Part shown: positions 57,801-64,000 of the stretch, piece by piece
Numbering within the stretch: position 1 is the stretch's first letter
How the letters are laid out: the number at the start of each line of letters is the position of its first letter
From: Catenaria anguillulae PL171
Lineage: Eukaryota; Blastocladiomycota; Blastocladiomycetes; Blastocladiales; Catenariaceae
NCBI GenBank assembly: GCA_002102555.1
Contig: MCFL01000001.1
Span: forward strand, 186,001-250,000
Direction of reading: 5' to 3'
Length of the DNA: 64,000 nt
Translations under genes and position numbers: made by a program
Notes under the pieces: model-generated
Databases searched by the model: none
Told to the model about the DNA's origin: nothing
The model's input: the letters and a program-made list of their open reading frames with translations, nothing else

Positions 57801-60800
57801 AACCGTTTTTGAAAGCCCAGTGCGTCACATCGCCTTTCCATCTGCTCTTGTCGGCTTTTTCTAAATAACTCATTTGTGCTGTGTGTAGGACACCGACTTG
57901 CCCTCCCGTGAGAGGATTAAGCTGAACCAACCCATGGTTCGAATTAATGTTCCTGGGTCTGTGCTTGATCCCGATTTGGACAGTGACGACGAAAATGCCT
58001 GCTGGTCTGGGGACGACATTGACTCCTCAGTCCAGCTTCATATTGGCACCAAGGCTGTTCAGCAGTAACATGATTCGTCAACTGTGTCTATTTTGTATTT
58101 TATCTTAGTGGCCCAACCAATGTAGCACACCGTTTGGATCTAATACATCCACAGATCCGAGCCGAACAGTTTGGTCGACGGTACACCCATGAAGGCGTGC
58201 GAATTGAGCAATGCCATTGTGCGTGCGCGAGTAAATGAATTTCTGCGCATCTTTCTGTGCTAATGGCATGAGCATAGTCCGTCGGGAACCTGGTTTAGTG
58301 CTTTCGCCGCGGCCGCCGCACAAGAAACACGTCCAGTTGCATTCACAGATCCGAGTCAAACAGTTTGGTCGACGGTACACCCATGAAGGCGTGCGAATTG
58401 AGCAATGCCATTGTGCGTGCGCGAGTAAATGAATTTCTGCGCATCTTTCTGTGCTAATGGCATGAGCATAGTCCGTCGGGAACCTGGTTTAGTGCTTTCG
58501 CCGCGGCCGCCGCACAAGAAACACGTCCAGTTGCATTCACAGATCCGAGTCAAACAGTTTGGTCGACGGTACACCCATGAAGGCGTGCGAATTGAGCAAT
58601 GCCATTGTACGTGCCGAGTAAATAGATTTCTGCGCATCTTTCTGTGCTAATGGCATGAGCATAGTCCGTCGGGAACCTGGTTTGGTGCATGCGTTGCTCG
58701 TGCAGCGCAGTAAACACTTCAGCAAGGGACATTCATTTGTGGACTCTCAAAAGGCTGGCGTGCCAAGGGTGCGGACAGACATTGACAGGAGCGAGCATAT
58801 TCTCTACCTGAGGCTCAGACCAGATCTCAGGCCTGCTCCCGCAAGGTAGACAGGGCAAAAACCACATGTGGGCTGTCTGTGGGTCACGGATGAGGGTGAG
58901 TGAGACTGAGTTTCTATCAGGCTATACAAAACATGGCATGAAAAAATGTGTAGAGCATTGTGAAGTCAATCATGTCGCAGTTAGTATTCATGAAGACGCA
59001 GCGGCACTGTACGACTGAATGACTCTTTTAGGAGAACGCCGTGAATTGACGGCTGTCTACATATTCTCCGGCAGTAAAAAAAGTGGCAATCATGACCAGT
59101 TTGCTGTCATCAAGAATCGAACCCGTGCCACCAGGGCAAGCGTCTTGGGCTTGTCCGTTGTACCAGAGAACCTCGCTTGGAGGCTCAACCTCGACGTTTG
59201 TATTGGCCCTGGTTGTACATAAGGCTGCGTGTCCAGGATTGTTCTCGCTTGGAATGGACAGTCGCTCCACCCCTGGTCGCTCCTTTGCAAAATGCCCCAG
59301 CCGTGTGTTGACACAGTTGCATTGCACCTCTCTGTGTGAGCCCTGTTCCCACCCTGCTATGGCTATGTGGTAAGTGTCACAACTTGCAAGGATCAAGACA
59401 TGTGTAGTGCCACTCTGTTTGATCAGTGTCCCATTCCCAAACCTGATCAGGCAAGGAAGATGAAGTTAATGTACAGCCTTCTAAGTAATGGGAGGCAGCC
59501 CTACCACGCTCAGCTAGACTTCTTGTTCCCTTCTCTGCTTGCCTATGCTTTGACGGGCTGGAAGTCGATCACTCATTGTTGCGTTTTAAACAAGCGTTTG
59601 TGTCCCACCCGTCAAGCCGGCCCGTTCTGGCTCGAGGGGCAGCGGTTCGAATCGCCCAGGTGGAGGCATCGATTTGTTGTTGGTGCCTTCTCCGCCTCTT
59701 GAAGACTCCGGCAAGGGGGTTTTGCTATTTTATGTGACATGTCTCACGCAACAACGACAGCGTGACGGAAAATGATGGTCACAAAGCAACAACGGCGCTG
59801 TGACAGTTTGCGACGAGGAACGGCGTGGCTGTGACATGTGACGGCAATGCAACAGACAAGGTGGGGTGTGACGTGTGACTGTTTCGACTATTCGCAGCAC
59901 TACAGTACCCTCGACTTGTCTGATGACACAATCAGTGGCAACATCAAAGCTCCATCCTTTCCGAATTCCATTTGCGCATCTGCCCATGCGTCACCTGTAT
60001 ACATGTCGGAATACACCCGCTCGGGCCCATCAGGGCCATGACGAATATGGACTTCCGCCGACAACTGGATATCACGCGCGAGGTGAACCTGCCCGGCAAG
60101 ATACTTGACCGCATCAAGAACTTTTCGATGGACAAAGACGTAGGACCGCCCTTCCTCGTCCTTGATCACGGTTTGGCAGGTTGGAAGGGCAAATGGACTC
60201 TTTGCGAGGCGTGAGCGGATTGTTTTTGCTGAGGGAAGGGACACAGTCGAGTCACCAAGGAGTGCACTGACGGCTGAACGCAAGATTTGCTCATCCGCAT
60301 CCGAGTTTTCCATGGTGAAATGGTTGAGCGCCCAGAAGAATTCGTGGTGATCGTTGAAAGGATAAAATGGATTCTTTTTCAGGCGCTCGTCGTCGAGAAG
60401 AGGGTCTGCGATACCTGAAAAGTCGACGAGGGGGACAGGTCGGGTGGTGCCTGGCGCTGGGTAGCGACCAGGTTTGGCGAGTGCAACACCCCGAAATGAA
60501 GGCGGCGGCGGAGCGGCGGCAGAGGGCGTTGGTGCAGAGGGTGTTGGAATGCCGGAATCAACATCCATGGGATCGTCAACCTCCATGTGGTCAATGCCAT
60601 CTGCTTCCCCGTCCGTTGCTTCCGCCATTACTGCATCCAGTGCGTCGGTGGTTGGTGGCGGCGGCGGCAGTTCGGAAGGAAGCAAAATGGTGGCGGCCAA
60701 CGGTGCTGGCGGCTCTCCATTCGGGAAGTCGGGATGCCTGGCCGTACGTCCGCGGCGGCGACCGGCCGCACCATTCGCGGTTTGAGGCTGGGCGGCGGAC

Positions 60801-60934
60801 GATTGGTTGCCTGGCCGTTTCGGGCAACTGTTATCATGGGTGCGCAGCCCGCGGGTGGTATGGAAGCGACGACCACAGTGTGGACAAGGCGGGCCATCGG
60901 CGGGAGCATTGCTGCGAGTCTTTTTAGTTTTCAT
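51884..60934 (-). CDS. Plavaka-like transposase gene, intron 1 invaded by another transposon
   Basis: Exons (minus): 60934-59909, 54791-54559, 54483-54201, 54076-53819, 53757-53674, 53601-52654, 52593 onward, ending at a stop at 51884; the last splice(s) between about 52450 and 52240 are not resolved. Exon 1 has an N-terminal C2H2 finger (CPHCGRRFHTTRGLRTHDNSC), then FYPFNDHHEFFWALNHF and YTGDAWADAQ...LPLIVSSDKS. Exon 2 continues HPIYLSL...LLGYL; exon 3 GNVYLAHPYILAYLADLPE with CPMC; exon 4 SPFWKLHPMFDVFNSLAVDSLHQLDIGVF and SLTGHEWRSLL; exon 6 VPDFYKHLDLNMPQALTFHM. This order is that of Plavaka (CACTA-related) transposases of fungi. Phases agree for exons 1-7. Intron 1 is 5,117 nt because of the nested element. 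Confidence 0.85.
54870..54871. other. TA target-site duplication, left copy
   Basis: TA directly outside the left inverted repeat, matched by TA at 59906-59907. TA targets are typical of the Tc1/mariner/pogo superfamily. Confidence 0.88.
54872..54889 (+). repeat. Left terminal inverted repeat of nested element
   Basis: CTGTAGTGCTGCGAATAG, an exact reverse complement of 59888-59905. Confidence 0.95.
55317..58068 (+). CDS. DDE_1-type (pogo-related) transposase, one frameshift
   Basis: Six exons: 55317-55835, 55907-56298, 56368-56488, 56575-57180, 57261-57819, 57889-58068; introns 69-86 nt. All phases agree only if one extra base (G at about 56111) in exon 2 is discounted, so this copy is frameshifted (about 791 codons otherwise). 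N-terminus: a Cys-rich cluster (CDDCEICCCEEH) then a basic coiled-coil region. Catalytic core: first Asp in NWDQTGV, second in LIFDCWSVHRTDEF, third in GKCQPAD, with VFPGKTKRALP between, the wording of fungal DDE_1 transposases. A Glu/Asp-rich C-terminus follows. Confidence 0.88.
58151..58686. repeat. Three tandem copies of a 194-bp unit
   Basis: Copies start at 58151, 58345 and 58539 (each ACAGATCCGAG); the third is cut after about 148 bp where it diverges. The first two are nearly identical across the full unit. The array lies just 3' of the transposase inside the nested transposon. Confidence 0.95.
58687..59887. other. Non-coding right part of the nested transposon
   Basis: No gene supported in this 1.2-kb span. 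It contains two pol III B-box-like words (reverse of 59113-59123 and 59644-59654), the first beside a 5-bp stem with 7-nt loop. These look tRNA-derived but do not fold into a complete tRNA. Confidence 0.5.
59888..59905 (-). repeat. Right terminal inverted repeat of nested element
   Basis: CTATTCGCAGCACTACAG, an exact reverse complement of the left repeat; followed by the TA duplication at 59906-59907. Confidence 0.95.
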
Positions 60935-61009
60935 GGTGAATGATAGGTGTACTGGCACTGGCAGAGTACCCTCGGAAATATTGTATGGTGGTAGTTAGGA
61001 CTCTGTCAA

Positions 61010-61040
61010 GGTGCCACATTGCAACTTGCAATGTGGCACC
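61010..61040. repeat. Perfect 15-bp palindrome with 1-nt spacer
   Basis: GGTGCCACATTGCAA (61010-61024), C, then TTGCAATGTGGCACC (61026-61040). It lies 76 bp upstream of the Plavaka-like start codon and could be a regulatory site, a sub-terminal element repeat, or a footprint of an excised element. Confidence 0.9.
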
Positions 61041-61473
61041 ACTGAGGTGGAAATGTCAGTCTGCTCATGCCAGCCTCGGCCTGCAGCTGAGTGCGTGGCG
61101 ATCATCTGAGACCATCGCATTTGCGTTTGCAAGCAGTGAGACACGATCTTAACTGAAACGATCCGCTCATTCACCTTCCTTTCTGGGAAGGTGGATGCCG
61201 CCACCTTTACATTTCGGTCGATGAGGGTCACCACCATCGAAAAATGGCACATACCCGGTCCCAGTCGCATTTGTCAGCCAATTGCAAACATCCGCCAGCG
61301 CATCGCCCAAGTCCAGTGGGCAAGCGTGTCGAGTCGCCGCCTCCCTTCGAATTCTCGCGGCCGCCTTCAGTCTTTCATCTCTCTCTCGCAGCTCTTTTCG
61401 CCCAATCTATCATCCAACTCACCCAACTATCCCACCCAAAGACACCGCCTCTACCAAACAACCGACGCTGACC

Positions 61474-63118
61474 ATGCCCGCATCCCCGAAATCCGCCGCC
61501 GCCGCGTCCACCGGCACGCCTGTTCAAGCAGCCGCTGCCCCCCTCGGGCATCCTTCCGTCACGGCCAGCAAGTCCAAGGAGAAAGCCCGCAGCTCCAGCG
61601 ATGCCGTACCCGAGGGTGAGCCCAGAAGGCAGAGGCCAAAGGTCGCCGAGGTGAAAAAGAGCCGGAAGGACAAGAAAAGCAAGAAGGACAAGAAGGACAA
61701 GAAGGACAGGAAGAAGAGCAAGGAAGGTGAGGAGAGCAGCGGCGTCGGTGAGTCGATTGGTGCTGGCGTGCATCCTGCTCCAAGTCATTTGGACGACTAT
61801 TCGGTATGCCCATTTTCTCTTTGCTTGCTTTCATTTGTTGGGGTGTATTCCTCGCTGTTAACTGCAGTGCAATGTTGTTGGAGACAGCTTGCACAGTCGT
61901 ATGTCGATGTCAAGTTCTCCGACGAGGATTCGGATCCGCCTTCAACCTTGGGCTCTACGCTTGTCGAGCCCACCGCCACCGCCCCGGTCACACCCAAGCC
62001 GCCGACCGGCGCATACGCCGCCGTCAAAGACGAGCCGGGCGCGATCCCGTCGCCACTTGACAACCAAGGCGTCTATTGCACGCAATCGCTCACGTACGCG
62101 ATTGCGATCACTGCAATGGGCCTCAACGACGGCTCGAGGGATGGTGACAGCCTCTACCAGGTCTACTTGTCGGCCAAGGCTGTTTCCCGTAAGAAGGGTA
62201 GGAGCCCTGTTCCGAGGGCCAAGGTACCTTCATCATGTTTGTTGCTTCCGATCGTTGTCTCGCATGCCAGCAATATCTCACCACCACCACCATGGATCCT
62301 CATCTTGTACACTCCAGTTCATCGGCCACCTCGGCCGTGGCACGCCTCAGGCCAAAGTTCGAGTCAAGGAGACCCTGGGTCGCATGACCGCCGCCAAGCA
62401 CAAGGAGGGGAGTCGCTTTGCCGTCAATAACGGTGCCGTCGTTTTGGACGAGGTCAAAGCGGCGGTTGGCGCGGCGCGTGCGGACAACATCGTTGAATGT
62501 TCCGTCTGGCGCCGTGGGATCGTTTTGGACGACCTCACTGGGGCCACAGGTACGCTCAGCGAGTTGATGAGGCTTGTCATCGTGGACTTCTTGTTCCCGG
62601 AGGGATCACATACGTCATTAATCTAGTCATTGATCTTGACCTCGTCTGTCGCTTGGAACTTTCTTATGTTTGTTTACCATTGATTCCTGTAGACTTCCCG
62701 CTGGGCGAGGCCGTGATTGACGTCACTCACGCCATTCACGGCGGCCCTCTTCGCTCGGATTGCCTCCGCCCGTATGCCGTGCCCATTGTGGCAACTGTCT
62801 TTTCCCTCGTACGAACAATGGTTTCAATTATTGATTCAGTTGAGCTCCTTATTCATCCTTACCTTTACCTTTACCATATCGTGCCTTTAGCTCTCTCCAT
62901 TGCTTGCGGAGCATTTGGGTATGACCGAGGTTGGCAAGGCGGTGGGCTCGTGCGTGGATGGGCTTTACAAGCGTTTCGTTGCCGGCTTGGATCGCAAGGA
63001 GGCGAGTGAGCAAGTCGTGCAGGTTGCGGATGAGTTGGAGGCGAGCTTCGTGGCGCTGTTGGAGGAAGAGGTGCGGAAGAAGATTGGGCTGCATCCGGCG
63101 GCAGGGCAGGGGATTTGA
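61474..63118 (+). CDS. Multi-exon gene of unknown function with Lys-rich N-terminus
   Basis: Five exons: 61474-61803, 61888-62223 (or from 61897), 62318-62549, 62693-62808, 62891-63118; phases agree, about 413 aa. Residues 1-40 are Ala/Ser/Pro-rich. Near 65-95 a dense Lys/Asp block (KKSRKDKKSKKDKKDKK) may be a nuclear or nucic-acid-binding tail. The C-terminal 230 residues look globular and mostly helical (LTYAIAITAMGLNDG, VKETLGRMTAAKHKEG, VLDEVKAAVGAARADNIVE, LHPAAGQGI at the end). No catalytic or zinc motif and no family recognised. It lies between the Plavaka element and further repeats. Confidence 0.7.
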
Positions 63119-63855
63119 AGGGCGTGTATGTGTCCGTGTGTCGTGTACTTCGGTAGATTGCATGGTGGATACTATACAAATTGATTTATTTCGTCATTTT
63201 CCTGTAATATGCTCCTAGCATCGCTCGCCATCTGGATCTGCAGTGACATTCTTTGAGCCGCTCACATATCATTACACCTGTGTACATCTGCGGGTATACG
63301 CTGTGTAAATACGAGCCTGGAATCTGCAAGCATCTGCAAGCATCTGCAGTGATTTCTTCACATCTGAGTACATATAGCCTCGACCTGTTGCACATGCGGT
63401 CACCTGTGGCGACCTGCGAAAAGAGGCCGATCGGCGACGCGACACTGTCAATATCAGCACATCTGTCCACATCTGTCCACATCTGTCCACATCTGTGTGC
63501 ATCTGTTTACATTTCCACGTTGACGCGATTTACGATGTCTATCATGATTAATGTGTTACAAGACAGACGGACGGACAGAGAAATTGGTGACCAGTAAGGC
63601 CAGAGGGCCAGCATATCATGGACAGAAAAGGAATGCTCCAAAGCAGCCAAACCAACCGCGATGTCTTGGCTCGGACACACGACACTGGGTTCCTTGCCCA
63701 TGCACTCAGGTTCGATACCAGCTGGCGGCGCCGAAATGTTTTGATGGCGGGAATGCTGCTTGGGATTCTTTTGCTTTGATTTTGTGTGAAACAATTTCAC
63801 CGAAATGACTTCTATTCCGAAGAATAAACAGTAGAAAAAAAGGAGAGAACCGTCC
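63119..63855. other. Gap with decamer repeats
   Basis: No gene supported. It holds a CACATCTGTC decamer array (63458-63497) and a related ATCTGCAAGC array near 63322-63348. A B-box-like word at about 63702 was examined as a tRNA and rejected. Confidence 0.55.
63458..63497. repeat. CACATCTGTC decamer, four copies
   Basis: Four consecutive decamers, the last ending in G, followed by degenerate copies to about 63510. The ATCTGCAAGC decamer 120 bp upstream shares the ATCTG core and the 10-bp period. Confidence 0.9.
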
Positions 63856-64000
63856 CTAGTTGAATGTATCATCATCAGCTTCAAATGCATTGTGCCCAAA
63901 GTTCTTGATGAGTAGGTAGCGCCGAAGACTCTCATCAATCCCACCCGGGCGACCAGGTACATCAAAGTAGCCCACGAGCTCCATTACCTGTGGGAATGAG
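63856..64000 (-). CDS. Last exon of an unknown gene, 5' part outside window
   Basis: On the minus strand a CCCACAG acceptor (just above 63987) is followed by 43 open codons (VMELVGYFDVPGRPGG start) and a TAG at 63856-63858. The end is acidic (FEADDDTF). The upstream exon lies beyond the window. No family recognised; confidence rests on the acceptor and protein-like composition only. Confidence 0.4.
   Translation of the reverse strand, partial: SFPQVMELVGYFDVPGRPGGIDESLRRYLLIKNFGHNAFEADDDTFN

Larger units (their letters stand above)
54872..59905 (+). mobile_element. Nested DDE_1/pogo-like transposon (5,034 bp)
   Basis: Bounded by perfect 18-bp inverted repeats and a TA duplication (54870-54871 and 59906-59907). 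It carries a transposase gene on the plus strand (opposite to the Plavaka gene) and a 194-bp tandem repeat array. Removing the element plus one TA leaves an 81-nt intron with normal borders in the Plavaka gene, which independently confirms both ends. Confidence 0.93.
51884..60934 (-). mobile_element. Plavaka-like DNA transposon, ends not resolved
   Basis: The limits given are those of the transposase gene. Terminal repeats and target duplication were not identified by eye. A strong palindrome at 61010-61040 lies just upstream of the gene and may be part of the element. Confidence 0.7.

Noticed and set aside
59080-59190. tRNA-like sequence on the minus strand (B-box GGTTCGATTCT, 5-bp stem with 7-nt loop)
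   Set aside because: The loop lacks the invariant T before the anticodon, the acceptor arms do not pair and the D-arm does not fit; at best a tRNA-derived remnant.
59575-59670. Second B-box-like word GGTTCGAATCG on the plus strand
   Set aside because: The T-arm stem fails at two of five pairs checked and no anticodon arm is present.
63640-63735. Possible tRNA with 6 of 7 acceptor pairs and a CCAA/TTGG D-stem
   Set aside because: The T-stem has two mismatches and about 16 extra bases lie between the D-stem and any anticodon stem; not a credible functional tRNA.

Overview
The window is nuclear DNA from a fungus, read from spliceosomal genes with short introns (mostly 59-101 nt, GT..AG), a GC-rich coding bias and a clearly eukaryotic gene set: ubiquitin-S27a fusion, ALG12, a Sec2/Rabin8-type Rab GEF, cytosolic AsnRS and a pyruvate dehydrogenase kinase family kinase. 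An AASDH-type adenylating enzyme and a Plavaka-like DNA transposon suggest an early-diverging (zoosporic) or other non-ascomycete fungus, but this placement is an inference. Several gene ends offered by simple ORF calls begin at TTG or GTG; I moved starts to ATG wherever one was available.

Region 1-9.3 kb: the N-terminal two thirds of an AASDH-like gene (leaves the window at base 1), divergent from phosphoserine aminotransferase; a seven-exon mitochondrial ribosome recycling factor; and a long low-complexity protein ending in an integrase-like HHCC zinc motif. Region 9.3-26.3 kb: phosphopantothenate-cysteine ligase, a membrane-anchored low-complexity protein, a Sec2/Rabin8-like Rab GEF, a WW-RhoGAP protein and a GNAT protein, all on the minus strand and separated by 0.35-2.6 kb gaps. 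Region 26.6-36.6 kb: AsnRS, an eRF1 paralogue that has lost its GGQ domain, ALG12 followed by a decayed ALG12 copy, ubiquitin-S27a, a short-chain dehydrogenase and a small tail-anchored protein. Region 36.6-49.8 kb: a 3.2 kb gap, a bHLH regulator, a PDK/BCKDK-type kinase, and a divergent pair of large proteins (one with a Cys/Met-rich tail, one with an F-box-like segment).

Region 49.8-64 kb is a repeat and transposon island. It holds a GCCGGACA-motif cluster, a 61/50-bp minisatellite and a multi-exon Plavaka-like transposase gene (minus strand, 60934 to 51884). Intron 1 of that gene has been invaded by a complete 5,034-bp DDE_1/pogo-like transposon with perfect 18-bp terminal inverted repeats and a TA duplication. 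The TA hit lies inside the 5' splice site, and the transposon end restores the donor sequence. The nested element carries its own six-exon transposase (one frameshift) and three 194-bp tandem repeats. A multi-exon gene of unknown function (61474-63118), decamer repeats and a partial gene finish the window.

The two most unusual observations are the GGQ-less eRF1 paralogue and the splice-site-preserving nested transposition.
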